DNA of 64,000 nt, taken from SCTM01 sp965279655. GTDB taxonomy: Bacteria > Pseudomonadota > Alphaproteobacteria > Rhodospirillales > Rhodospirillaceae. Shown here piece after piece: positions 41,816-50,387 of the stretch (position 1 is its first letter; each line of letters starts with the position of its first letter). The stretch covers positions 4,836,001-4,900,000 of the forward strand of contig OZ257255.1 of the NCBI GenBank assembly GCA_965279655.1, in the 5' to 3' direction. Both the position numbers and the translations under genes were made by a program. The notes beneath the pieces are model-generated. The model had not been told where the DNA came from. It did not search any database and worked only from the letters and a program-made list of their open reading frames with translations.

Positions 41816-44568
41816 TGAGTCAGCCGCTGCATAATGTGCGGCAGATGCACCTGGTCGGCCTTGTAGTTGCCGGTCAGGGCGTACATCACCATGTTGACGC
41901 CGGCGCGATAGGCCATCTCGCGTTGGCTCTCGCCGCCAGGGACCACCGGGAACAGCGGCAAGCCGTTCGCTTCCCGCGCCCAGGCCGAGGCCCAGTCGTT
42001 GCCGCCGATCACCACCGACGACACGCCGTCATTCGCCGAGGAGCCCTTCTCGATATAGATCGGCGCATCCGAGAAGCGCCCCGGCATGCTCTGCATCAGA
42101 TAGAAGCTGCGCATCAGCACGTGATCGTCGGCCATCCGCACCAGGGGCGGCAGGTCGATCATGCGCAGGAACTCTTCCATCTTGGCGACCGATCCGGCGC
42201 CGCCGGCAGCCCCCGCTTGCTCCGGCGCGTCGAACACCACCATGCCGCCGTGATGGAGATAGGCGCTCACCGCCGCGAACGCCTTGGGGCTGGGCTTGGC
42301 CTGATCCGGCGTCATGCGCCAGTAGATGATCGGATAGGGCGACAGCATGTCGGCGTTGATCTGCGCCGCATTCAGGTCCACCGGCGCCGGCTGCGCCATC
42401 TCCGCCGAGGTGCGGCTGAACAGCACCTGCGTCAGCGAGGTCAGCCCCGCCGCCGTCACCCGGTCGATGTCGCCGCGCCCGGTGACGACATAGCCCAGAC
42501 GCGTATCCAGTACCGCCGCCTTTACTTGCGGGTCGATCGGCTTGTCCTCGGCGCGCGCGGCGAATGGCGCGAACAACACGAGCAGCAGCACCGCCGCCGC
42601 GCCTGTCCGTGCGAGACGTTCCGGCAGCGCCGGCGCAAGGCCGCGCAGGATGAAGCTGATGACGAGATCGGCGATCAGCAGCGCCAGCGCGAGGCTGAGT
42701 AACCAGGGCTTCATCGCGCGTTCCCGCGCCACGCCCTCGAACGTCATATGCGTGGCGTTCGGCAGCGCGGTCAGCGCCTGAAGGTCGACCAGCTTGGTGG
42801 AGAGGTTGAACGCCAGCGTGTTGCCCGGCGCGCCGTACAAGCCCGGCTGCGCGTCCGGCCCGGCGGTGAGTTCGCCCAGCGCCTTCGCCGACAACGGCGA
42901 GGCGGTCGGCCCCGGCGGCGCGAGGTGGCCGAGCCCGTCCATCAGTTCCAGGGGCGGCAACACGCCTTCCTGCACCGCGTCGCCGCCGGCGACACCGGCG
43001 CTCATCTCGATCAGGCGGCGCAGCACGTCGACGAACAATCCCGACAAGGGAAGCGACGACCATTCCGGCGTGGCGGTCACATGGAACAGCACCACCCAAC
43101 CCTGGCCGCGGTGCTCCGCCGTGACCAGCGGTGTGCCGTCCGACAAACGCGCCCAGGTCTTGGACGCCAGTTCCGGCGTGGGCTCCGCCAGCACCTGCGT
43201 GCGGATGTTGACGTCTTCCGGGATCGCGAGCCCGCTGAAAGGTGCGTTCTCCGGAAAGGCGGACAGGGTGACCGGCTCATTCCACGACAAGGCGCCGCCG
43301 AAGCTGCGTCCGCCGGAGCGCAAACGAACCGGCAGCAGGGGATCGACATTGCTGTCGAGCGCCGGCCCCGCGAAGCGCACCAACAGCCCGCCCTCCTGAA
43401 CCCACTTGGTCAACCGGTCCTGTTCCGCCTCCAGGATGCGCCCGCCGCTGGCCATGAACAGCACGGCGAGCGGACGGCTCAATAACTCTTCGAGATTCCC
43501 GGCCCGCAAGTCGGCGAACGGTTCGAGCGCCTGGCGCAGGTAGAAGGAGTCTTCCAGCAGCGGCGGCGTGATTCCCTTGGCGGTGGCGCTCGCGATGCCC
43601 ACGGGACGCCGCTGCCAGCGCGCATCCGCGAGCACCGTGGTGGCCGCCCCGGGTTGGCCCTCCACGTCGAAGCGCGCGATGCGGTTGGCGAGTTCCGTCG
43701 GCAGTTCGAATGCCGCAGCCCCGCCGCGCGCGTCGGTCTCCATGGCGACCGTGGTTCGCGCCAGCACTTGGCCGTTGCTGTCGAGCGCGCGCACGGTGTG
43801 CGCCAGCGGCGGCGCATCCGGCCCGATCACCCGGCGCACGGTCACGGCGATCTTGTTCGCGCCGTTGTCGCTCAAGGAACGCTGCGGCGGCGGCAGCACC
43901 AACGGCACGTTGGCGTCGCCGGCCTCCATGACGGTGACTTGATTGAAGGACGCGAGCGCTTCCACCAGCGCCGCATCGGCGCGGGTGGCGACACCGTCGG
44001 TCAGCCACACCACGCTTGCCGGCTGCGGCACGTTCATCGCGCGCACCGCCTCCGCCGCCGCCGCGCGATCCACCGCCCAGGCTTGCGGCATCAGGTCGGC
44101 GGCGCGGGAAAACGCCTCGCGCGCCGGTCCCAGGCGCGGCGCGGGCATCGGCGTGGCGAGCGGCGCGGTGGTGACCAGGGCGACCTGTTGCGAACGGTGC
44201 TCGGCGCGCTCCAGCAGATTGCGCAGCGCCTGCAGGCGCGCGTCCCACTTGTTCGCCGCCGCCCAGCCGTCGTCGAACACCACCACCAGCGGACCTTCAC
44301 TCTCGCCGCGCCGCGCGCTCAACACCGGATCGGCGAGCCCGAGGATCGCGAGTATCAGGAGCCCGATGCGCAAAGCGACCAGCCACGGCGGCGTGCGCGC
44401 CGGCGTGCGTTCGGTGCGCTCCAGATTGAACAGTAGGCGCGCGGCCGGGAAATCGATCCGCCGCACCGCCGGCGGCATCAGTCGCAGCAGCAGCCACACG
44501 ATCGGCAGCGCCGCACCTGCGGCGAGCGCCCACGGGGCCATGAAGGTGAAGGCGCCGAGCGTCAGCAT
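41812..44568 (-). CDS. BatA-like/DUF4159 domain membrane protein
   Basis: Protein of 918 residues. The N-terminus is the BatA module: two membrane segments around VRRIDFPAARLLFNLERTER and a VWA-like domain with VVVFDDGWAAANKWD. The middle has LSDNGANKIAVTVRR and helix-rich parts, then two membrane segments near residues 620-665. The C-terminal 230 residues are DUF4159 (TRLGYVVTGRGDIDRVTAAG, SAYLHHGGMVVFD, RSFYLMQSMPGRF). It overlaps the next gene by four bases and starts one base after the DUF58 gene. Function unknown; part of the MoxR-associated cluster. Confidence 0.87.
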   Translation of the reverse strand: MLTLGAFTFMAPWALAAGAALPIVWLLLRLMPPAVRRIDFPAARLLFNLERTERTPARTPPWLVALRIGLLILAILGLADPVLSARRGESEGPLVVVFDDGWAAANKWDARLQALRNLLERAEHRSQQVALVTTAPLATPMPAPRLGPAREAFSRAADLMPQAWAVDRAAAAEAVRAMNVPQPASVVWLTDGVATRADAALVEALASFNQVTVMEAGDANVPLVLPPPQRSLSDNGANKIAVTVRRVIGPDAPPLAHTVRALDSNGQVLARTTVAMETDARGGAAAFELPTELANRIARFDVEGQPGAATTVLADARWQRRPVGIASATAKGITPPLLEDSFYLRQALEPFADLRAGNLEELLSRPLAVLFMASGGRILEAEQDRLTKWVQEGGLLVRFAGPALDSNVDPLLPVRLRSGGRSFGGALSWNEPVTLSAFPENAPFSGLAIPEDVNIRTQVLAEPTPELASKTWARLSDGTPLVTAEHRGQGWVVLFHVTATPEWSSLPLSGLFVDVLRRLIEMSAGVAGGDAVQEGVLPPLELMDGLGHLAPPGPTASPLSAKALGELTAGPDAQPGLYGAPGNTLAFNLSTKLVDLQALTALPNATHMTFEGVARERAMKPWLLSLALALLIADLVISFILRGLAPALPERLARTGAAAVLLLVLFAPFAARAEDKPIDPQVKAAVLDTRLGYVVTGRGDIDRVTAAGLTSLTQVLFSRTSAEMAQPAPVDLNAAQINADMLSPYPIIYWRMTPDQAKPSPKAFAAVSAYLHHGGMVVFDAPEQAGAAGGAGSVAKMEEFLRMIDLPPLVRMADDHVLMRSFYLMQSMPGRFSDAPIYIEKGSSANDGVSSVVIGGNDWASAWAREANGLPLFPVVPGGESQREMAYRAGVNMVMYALTGNYKADQVHLPHIMQRLTQ

Positions 44569-44569
44569 G

Positions 44570-45493
44570 TCAGCGCCCGTACCCGGTCAACGCCTGGTGC
44601 AGCGCGGAAAGCGCCAGCTGCGGCGGCTTGTCGGTGTGATGGATCGCGAAGCTCCAGCCGGTGCGGGCGGCAAGCTCGCGCAAGCCCGCGCGATGGGTCT
44701 GCATCCGCACGGCATAGGCATCGCGCGCTTCCTCGGCGCGCTCGACGATGGTCTCGCCTTCCGCCTCCATGCCGACAAAGCGGACGCGGCCCTTGAACGG
44801 CAGCGCTTCTTCCGCCGGGTCCAGCACCTGCACGAGGTGGCCGGCGCTGCCCTGGTGCGACAGCGCCTTGATGGCGTTCGTGATCTCGTCCAGCGGGCTG
44901 AGCAGATCGCCGATCAGCACCACGGCGGCATTGCGGGGCAGGGTGGTGGTGAAACGCATCGGCACCGCGGATGTGGATTGCGCGCCGGCGGCAAGGTCGC
45001 CCGCGAGCCCGTCGGCGAGTTGCGCCACGGCCAAACGTCCCGACGCCGCCGCCCGTTGCGGCTGGCCGGCGGGGGACAAGCGGATGATGCGTTCGCCCGC
45101 GTCCACCAGCAGGTCCGCCAGGGCGATCGTCAGCACGGCGGCGCGCTCCGCCTTGGTCGGCAGGTTGCGCTCCGATCTGTAATGCATCGATGGCGACGTG
45201 TCGGACCACACTGCGACCGTCTGCGCCGCGACCCATTCGCGATCGCGCACGACCACATGGTCGAACTTCGCGGTCTGTCGCCAGTCGATGGACTGCGGCG
45301 TGTCGTCGCGGGAGTAGCGGCGGAACTGCCAGAAGGATTCACCGGGCCCCGCGCGCCGCCGCCCGTGGCTGCCAAGCGCCACCGTCGCCGCGATGCGCTT
45401 GGCCTGCACCAACAGCGGCGGCAGCCGCGCCGCGACGTTGTCGGCGGCAGTCCTTAAGCGCCGGCTGGTCTCACGGGTGGTGGTGGCGACCAT
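44570..45493 (-). CDS. DUF58 domain protein
   Basis: Protein of 307 residues with the DUF58 hallmark GESFWQFRRYSRDDTPQSID followed by WRQTAKF, and a VWA-like core with a MIDAS-type motif VWSDTSPSMH. No signal peptide is seen. DUF58 proteins are nearly always encoded behind a MoxR AAA+ ATPase, as here (nine bases apart), and are thought to be assembled or remodelled with it. ATG at 45493 is the first good start. Confidence 0.9.
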   Translation of the reverse strand: MVATTTRETSRRLRTAADNVAARLPPLLVQAKRIAATVALGSHGRRRAGPGESFWQFRRYSRDDTPQSIDWRQTAKFDHVVVRDREWVAAQTVAVWSDTSPSMHYRSERNLPTKAERAAVLTIALADLLVDAGERIIRLSPAGQPQRAAASGRLAVAQLADGLAGDLAAGAQSTSAVPMRFTTTLPRNAAVVLIGDLLSPLDEITNAIKALSHQGSAGHLVQVLDPAEEALPFKGRVRFVGMEAEGETIVERAEEARDAYAVRMQTHRAGLRELAARTGWSFAIHHTDKPPQLALSALHQALTGYGR

Positions 45494-45502
45494 TGATTGG
45501 CG

Positions 45503-46531
45503 TCACGTCGCGTCGAGGCGTGCGCACAGCATGTCGATCAGCCCCGGAAGCGAACGCCCATCGGCGCGGGCCGCGAAGTTCAGCGCCATGCGGTGCTGCA
45601 GCACCGGCCGCGCCAAGGCGATCACGTCGTCCACCGACGGCGCGAGGCGGCCCTGCAGCAGCGCGCGCGCACGGCTCGCCAGCATCAAGGCTTGGCTCGC
45701 GCGCGGTCCGGGCCCCCATGCCACCTGGTCGCGCACTTCGGCGATGTCGCTGGTCTCCGGACGGCCGCTGCGCACGAGCTTCAGGATTGCGCCGATCACG
45801 CTTTCGCCCACCGGGATCTGGCGCACCACGCGCTGGGCAGCCATCAGTTCCTCGCCCGAGAGAATCCGTTCGGGCTTCGCATCGTCGATGCCGGTGGTGC
45901 GCAGCACGATCTCGCGCTCCGCCGCCAGGTCCGGATATCCGATGTCCACCTGCATCAGGAAGCGGTCGAGCTGCGCTTCCGGCAGCGGATATGTGCCTTC
46001 CTGTTCGATCGGGTTTTGCGTCGCGAGCACATGGAACGGGCGCGGGATGTCATAGGTCTTCCCGGCGATGGACACGTGGCCTTCCTGCATCGCCTGCAGC
46101 AGCGCCGACTGCGTGCGCGGGCTCGCGCGGTTGATTTCGTCGGCCATCAGCAGCTGACAGAACACCGGTCCGGGAATGAAGCGGAAGAAGCGCCGGCCTT
46201 CCGGGTCCTCTTCCAGCACTTCGGACCCGAGGATATCCGCCGGCATCAGGTCCGGCGTGAACTGCACGCGCTTGTCGTCGAGGCCCAGCACGGTGCCCAG
46301 CGTCTGCACCAGGCGCGTCTTGGCCAACCCGGGCACGCCGATCAGCAGCACGTGGCCGCCGGCCAGCAGGGTGATCAGGCTTTCCTCGATCACCGCCTTC
46401 TGGCCGAAGATCACCTTGGCCACGGCGTCGTGGGCCTGCTGGATACGGGCGCCGATCCGTTCGATCTGCGCCAGCTGTACCTCAGCCGGGTCGCTGTGAT
46501 CCGCGGGCGCGCTTGATTTCGTTGCGCTCAC
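45503..46531 (-). CDS. MoxR-family AAA+ ATPase
   Basis: AAA+ chaperone-like ATPase of 342 residues. Walker A is GVPGLAKTR, Walker B LLMADEINRA, followed by SALLQAMQEGHVSI, the sensor 1 region VLATQNPIEQEGTYPLPEAQ and LDRF. No ATG fits; the GTG at 46531 has GGAGG six bases upstream and is clearly the start, while a longer frame up to 46753 runs into the divergent gene. It heads the MoxR-DUF58-DUF4159-VWA operon and probably uses ATP to remodel or load metal into the VWA proteins. Clients and phenotype are unknown. Confidence 0.9.
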   Translation of the reverse strand: MSATKSSAPADHSDPAEVQLAQIERIGARIQQAHDAVAKVIFGQKAVIEESLITLLAGGHVLLIGVPGLAKTRLVQTLGTVLGLDDKRVQFTPDLMPADILGSEVLEEDPEGRRFFRFIPGPVFCQLLMADEINRASPRTQSALLQAMQEGHVSIAGKTYDIPRPFHVLATQNPIEQEGTYPLPEAQLDRFLMQVDIGYPDLAAEREIVLRTTGIDDAKPERILSGEELMAAQRVVRQIPVGESVIGAILKLVRSGRPETSDIAEVRDQVAWGPGPRASQALMLASRARALLQGRLAPSVDDVIALARPVLQHRMALNFAARADGRSLPGLIDMLCARLDAT

Positions 46532-46652
46532 AGAGGGCCTCCACCATATGATGTCGAAGCGCGGCCCAGTTGGGTCGCGCTTTGCTGCAGGTGCGAGTAT
46601 GGGGCGAGCCCCGTACGCAATTGAAGCGGAATCTCCGAATAGACCACCCCCT

Positions 46653-47183
46653 ATGGCCAGCCCGCAGACACCATCAGTTGCAAGTCCCGCAGTGGATGCC
46701 TTTCCGGAAGGTATCTGCGGCGATTTCCACATGCGGATCGGCCTCGACGGCACCTGGTACTACCAGGGCTCCCCCATCGGCCGCATCGCCCTGGTGAAGC
46801 TGTTTTCCACCGTTTTGCATCGCAAGGACGACGGTTCGTTCTGGCTGACCACACCCGCGGAAAGTGGTCGGATCGAGGTCGAGGACGCGCCCTTCATCGG
46901 CGTCGAACTTCAGCAGGAAGGCGCGGGCCGCGCGCAAACCTTGCGCATCCGGACCAACATCGACGACGTGGTGCCGCTCGACAAAGATCATCCCCTTCGG
47001 ATTGAAGAATCCGCCGAAGGTAATCCGCGTCCTTACCTCTTTGTCAGACGGGGCTTGGAAGCCCGCATCGCGCGGTCCGTGTTCTACGAGATGGTGGCGA
47101 TGGCCGAACCCGACCCCGCGCGGCCCGACGCCCTCGGCGTGTGGAGCGCCGGGCAGTTCTTCCGGCTCGGCCGCACCGTATGA
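46653..47183 (+). CDS. DUF1285 family protein
   Basis: Protein of 176 residues with the DUF1285 pattern: FHMRIGLDGTWYYQGSPIGR, then LVKLFSTVLHRKDDGSFWLT and FVRRGLEARIARSVFYEMV. The family is two small beta domains of unknown function, frequently encoded before a NUDIX hydrolase and cca in alphaproteobacteria, exactly as here. ATG at 46653; the upstream region is shared with the divergent moxR promoter. Its TGA overlaps the ATG of the NUDIX gene. Confidence 0.88.
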   Translation: MASPQTPSVASPAVDAFPEGICGDFHMRIGLDGTWYYQGSPIGRIALVKLFSTVLHRKDDGSFWLTTPAESGRIEVEDAPFIGVELQQEGAGRAQTLRIRTNIDDVVPLDKDHPLRIEESAEGNPRPYLFVRRGLEARIARSVFYEMVAMAEPDPARPDALGVWSAGQFFRLGRTV

Positions 47184-47896
47184 CCGTCTCGCTGCCGCCG
47201 CTGGACCGCGCTTCCATCCGCGCGCGCCTCGCCGCACCCCCGAGCGAATTGGCGCGCGTTCAGGCGCACGGCGACGTCGCCACAGCCTACAGCCTCATGG
47301 CGCAAGGCGACTTGCAGGCCTTCGCCGGCGAAGGCTTCGGGCCGGTGCCCTCCAGCGGCATTCCCTATGACACCGCCGCCGGTGCGCCCGGCGTGAAAAT
47401 CAAAACCATTCCCGCCGCCGTGCTTGTGCCGCTGATCGAACACGCCGACGGCTACACGGTGTTGCTGACCCAGCGCACCAGCAGCCTCAAGAAACACGCG
47501 GGCCAGGTGGCGTTTCCCGGCGGGCGCATGGACCCCGGCGATGCCGACGCGATTGCTTGCGCCCTGCGTGAGGCGCAGGAGGAAACCGGCCTCGATCCCG
47601 CGCAAGTCGAGATCCTCGGACGCCTGCCGACCTATCTCACCATCACCGGCTTCGAAGTGACGCCTGTGGTCGGGGCGGTCACGCCGCCGCTCTCCCTTAC
47701 GCCCGATCCGGTGGAGGTGGCGTCCGCCTTCGAGGTCCCGCTCGCCTTCTTCCTCGATTCCGCCAATCACCAACGGGTGAGCCGGGATTTCAACGGCATG
47801 AAACGCGCCTACTACGCCATGCCCTACGGTGATCGCTATATCTGGGGCGCGACCGCCGGTATGCTCTTGAACCTGTATCAGGCGCTGGCCCTGTAG
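47180..47896 (+). CDS. NUDIX hydrolase, CoA pyrophosphatase type (NudL-like)
   Basis: NUDIX protein of 238 residues. The UPF0035 signature LTQRTSSLKKHAGQVAFPGG is present and marks CoA-pyrophosphatase-like enzymes. The NUDIX box ends in REAQEETGL with the catalytic glutamates, while its usual first Glu is replaced (DPGDADAIACAL), as also seen in NudL proteins. It would cleave CoA or its derivatives to phosphopantetheine and 3',5'-ADP. The start ATG overlaps the DUF1285 stop by four bases, so translation is coupled; the next gene follows after nine bases. Confidence 0.9.
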   Translation: MTVSLPPLDRASIRARLAAPPSELARVQAHGDVATAYSLMAQGDLQAFAGEGFGPVPSSGIPYDTAAGAPGVKIKTIPAAVLVPLIEHADGYTVLLTQRTSSLKKHAGQVAFPGGRMDPGDADAIACALREAQEETGLDPAQVEILGRLPTYLTITGFEVTPVVGAVTPPLSLTPDPVEVASAFEVPLAFFLDSANHQRVSRDFNGMKRAYYAMPYGDRYIWGATAGMLLNLYQALAL

Positions 47897-47905
47897 GAGG
47901 GCGGC

Positions 47906-48187
47906 ATGATCCGCGTGGTGTTCACCTATATCGTTCCGTTGCTGCTCCCGAGTGCGATCTATTTCGCCTGGGGCTGGTACCGCACGCGCTACGTCGCCCA
48001 ACACGCCGGTGAAGCGCCGAAGCTGGAGCGTGGGCCTTACGCGCTTCTGCTCTTTCTCGGCGCGGTGCTGACGCTGGCGTCCCTCGCGGCCACCGCGCTG
48101 ATGCAAGGCGCGGATCCGAACTCAGTCTATACCCCGCCGCATCTCGAGAACGGCAAGGTCGTGCCCGGCCGGATGGATGCGAAATAG
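47906..48187 (+). CDS. Small two-helix membrane protein (DUF6111-like)
   Basis: Protein of 93 residues with two hydrophobic segments (VVFTYIVPLLLPSAIYFAWG and PYALLLFLGAVLTLASLAAT) and a polar C-terminus with YTPPHLENGKVVPG. It resembles the small proteins annotated DUF6111 between NUDIX and cca genes in alphaproteobacteria; this assignment is from memory of context. AGGAGG precedes the ATG. Function unknown. The last codons overlap one possible start of cca. Confidence 0.75.
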   Translation: MIRVVFTYIVPLLLPSAIYFAWGWYRTRYVAQHAGEAPKLERGPYALLLFLGAVLTLASLAATALMQGADPNSVYTPPHLENGKVVPGRMDAK

Positions 48188-49421
48188 CGTGCCGATCGCG
48201 CTGACGCCCGCGTGGCTTCAGGCGCCGGAGGTGCAGCGCATCTTCGCCGCCCTCGGCGCGCCGGAGGTCGACGTGCGCGCCGTCGGCGGCGCCGTGCGCG
48301 ATGCCGTCATGGGCCGCGACCGTGTCGATAGCGAGATCGATATCGGCACGCCTGAAGTACCGGATGAAGTGATCGCGCGCCTGCAAAGCGCGAAGTTGAA
48401 AGTCGTTCCCACCGGTTTGTCCCACGGCACCGTTACGGCGGTGGTGAACGGACGTCCGTTCGAGATCACATCCTTGCGCAGCGACACCGCGACGGACGGA
48501 CGCCACGCGGTGGTGGAATTCACCGAGGACTGGCACGAAGACGCACGGCGGCGCGACTTTACCTTCAACGCCATGTCCATGGACGTCGACGGCACCGTGC
48601 ACGACGATCACGGCGGCGTGGCGGATGCGAAAGCCGGCCGCGTGCGCTTTGTCGGAAACGCGAGCGACCGCATCCAGGAAGACTATCTGCGCGTGCTCCG
48701 CCTGTTCCGTTTCCAGGCACTGTATGGCCGCGCGCCCATCGATGCGGAAACTCTCGCCGCCTGCGGCGCGAACGTGGGTGGCCTCGCGCAGCTCTCGGCG
48801 GAACGGGTGCAGGCCGAACTCGCCAAGATGCTCGGCGCACCGTCGCCTTATGAAAGCGTCGCGCAGATGCAGGCGACCGGCGTGCTGCGCGCGGTGCTGC
48901 CGGTGCGTGATGACGCGCAGCGCCTCGCGCGGCTGCAAGGGATCGAGCGCGATGCCGCCATCGTCGATCACGGCTGGCTGCGACGACTGGCCGCGCTGAT
49001 CGCGCCGGACGACGCCGACCCGGTGGCGGATCAATTGAAACTCTCGAACGCGGAGCGTGCGCTGCTCCTGCGCCTCAGCGCGCCCGCGCCGGTCATCCTG
49101 CCCGAAGTGCCGCCGGCGGTACTCGCCCGCGCGCTCCACGAACTCGGCGCCGCGCTGGTGCGCGATCGCGCCTTGCTGGCGTGGGCCGCGCAGCCGAACC
49201 CGTCCGCCGAATCCTGGCGCCAGTTGCTGGCCGCTATCGCCGCGTGGACTCCGAAGCCCCTGCCGGTCGGCGGCGCCGACGTCCTGGCCCTGGGCGTGAC
49301 TCCGGGCCCCCGGGTCGGGGCGGAGCTGGAGGAGATGCTGGCCTGGTGGCTCGCCCAGGATCGCGCGCCGGACCGTGCGGCCGCGCTCGCGGAACTCAAG
49401 TCCCGTCTTTCGAAACAATAA
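48177..49421 (+). CDS. cca: CCA tRNA nucleotidyltransferase
   Basis: Adds or repairs the 3'-CCA end of tRNAs. The protein has 414 residues. Class II polymerase-beta-like head motifs are present: GGAVRD at residues 37-42, the template-site region DARRRDFTFNAM, and QEDYLRVLRLFRF in the neck. The metal-binding DxD is changed to E53-I-D55 (EIDIGT), which is unusual. Start uncertain: ATG at 48177 overlaps the preceding gene, while GTG at 48189 (VPIALTPAWL) directly follows its stop and fits family N-termini. It is the last gene of the DUF1285-NUDIX operon and is followed by a hairpin that starts in the stop codon. Confidence 0.9.
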   Translation: MRNSVPIALTPAWLQAPEVQRIFAALGAPEVDVRAVGGAVRDAVMGRDRVDSEIDIGTPEVPDEVIARLQSAKLKVVPTGLSHGTVTAVVNGRPFEITSLRSDTATDGRHAVVEFTEDWHEDARRRDFTFNAMSMDVDGTVHDDHGGVADAKAGRVRFVGNASDRIQEDYLRVLRLFRFQALYGRAPIDAETLAACGANVGGLAQLSAERVQAELAKMLGAPSPYESVAQMQATGVLRAVLPVRDDAQRLARLQGIERDAAIVDHGWLRRLAALIAPDDADPVADQLKLSNAERALLLRLSAPAPVILPEVPPAVLARALHELGAALVRDRALLAWAAQPNPSAESWRQLLAAIAAWTPKPLPVGGADVLALGVTPGPRVGAELEEMLAWWLAQDRAPDRAAALAELKSRLSKQ

Positions 49422-49452
49422 CGGCCCCGCCGGGGGGGAGGCGGGGCCGTTA
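49419..49452 (+). terminator. Hairpin starting at the cca stop codon
   Basis: TAACGGCCCCGCC (49419-49431) and GGCGGGGCCGTTA (49440-49452) form a perfect 13-bp stem around GGGGGGGA. No T-run follows. It closes the cca operon. A second hairpin behind it completes the signal. Confidence 0.7.
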
Positions 49453-49463
49453 AAGTTATGTCT

Positions 49464-49490
49464 GGGTCCCGGGGGGAACGGGACCCTTTC
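49464..49490 (+). terminator. Second hairpin after cca with short T-run
   Basis: GGGTCCC (49464-49470) and GGGACCC (49480-49486) pair around GGGGGGAAC and are followed by TTTC. This is a short intrinsic-terminator-like signal, tandem with the hairpin at 49419. No gene is supported between here and 49650. Confidence 0.6.
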
Positions 49491-49649
49491 TCGCCACATC
49501 GCGCCGAGGGGACGGCGGGATCTGGGGGCAGTCCGGGACGGGATCAGGGGATCAAGGTCCGGACCGCTTCTGTACGAAAGAATATAGGGTCGGAATCCTT
49601 ACAGGAGGATGGTCGGCGCATGAAAAAATTGTCAGGCCGTCCATTTCAC

Positions 49650-50120
49650 CTAAAGCGTTGTTTTTCCAGTAAAAGTTCCCAGCTGACGTAACGCTTCCGT
49701 GATCACGATGGCCCCGGCGACAGAGACGTTCAGGGAACGCTGGCCCGCGGCGATCGGCACCCGCACCGCGGCATCGGCCGCCGCCGTCACCTCCGGGGTC
49801 ACCCCGGCGCTTTCCCGGCCCAGAACCAGGGTGTCGTCGGGCCGAAAGGCGAAGTCCGTATGGCCTACGGCGCCGGCCGTGGTCAGGAGGACAAGGCGCC
49901 CGCCCCGGGCCCTCTGGGCTTCCAGAAACGCGTTCCAGGACCTGTGCCGCACCACCTCCGCCGCCGGGCCGTAGTCCATGGCCGCGCGCTTCATACGCTT
50001 ATCGTCGAAGGGGAAACCGCAGGGTTCTATGATGTCCAAGGCGACGCGGAAGCATGCGCCGATCCGCATCAAAGCGCCGGTGTTCTGGGGAATGTCCGGT
50101 TGAAATAACGCAAGGCGCAT
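49650..50120 (-). CDS. trmL: tRNA (cytidine/uridine(34)-2'-O)-methyltransferase
   Basis: SPOUT-class methyltransferase of 156 residues that methylates the ribose of the wobble base in tRNA-Leu. The trefoil-knot motifs are all present: LFQPDIPQNTGALMRIGACF near the N-terminus, LVLGRESAGV, and VRVPIAAGQRSLNVSVAGAI. Length and motif spacing are those of TrmL rather than the larger TrmH/RlmB. The start ATG lies seven bases from a 14-bp palindrome. The gene is divergent from petABC. Confidence 0.92.
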   Translation of the reverse strand: MRLALFQPDIPQNTGALMRIGACFRVALDIIEPCGFPFDDKRMKRAAMDYGPAAEVVRHRSWNAFLEAQRARGGRLVLLTTAGAVGHTDFAFRPDDTLVLGRESAGVTPEVTAAADAAVRVPIAAGQRSLNVSVAGAIVITEALRQLGTFTGKTTL

Positions 50121-50126
50121 AGGTGG

Positions 50127-50168
50127 TTATCGATCGATAAGCCGCCGCAATCTTTCGCCACGGCGGCT
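50127..50168. promoter_or_regulatory. Palindrome TTATCGATCGATAA plus hairpin between trmL and petA
   Basis: TTATCGATCGATAA (50127-50140) is a perfect 14-bp palindrome just upstream of the trmL start. Directly next to it, AGCCGCCG (50140-50147) and CGGCGGCT (50161-50168) form a hairpin followed by CTTTTC on the + strand. The palindrome could be an operator. The remaining bases to 50387 hold no gene. Confidence 0.4.
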
Positions 50169-50387
50169 CTTTTCAAGGCGGACGTTTTATCCTATACCCA
50201 GCCCGCAGAAAATCCTTGCGCTTCCGCCGGTTGACGACCGGTTTGGGGGGTCGCCGCAAGGTCCACGGCACCGCTGGGGGCTCCGTTACCGCCGCTATTC
50301 CATGGGGGGATGGCATTCTCGGAAGACGGGTTCAGCTTGGTGACGTGTGCACGTCAGAAGTCGCGTTCCTAGAGAAGGGGTTCAAGA

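Noticed and set aside
49620..49691. 23-codon frame starting MKKLSGRPFHLKRC after AGGAGG
   Set aside because: The ribosome site is poorly spaced and the frame runs into the 3' end of trmL on the other strand. Too short to support.
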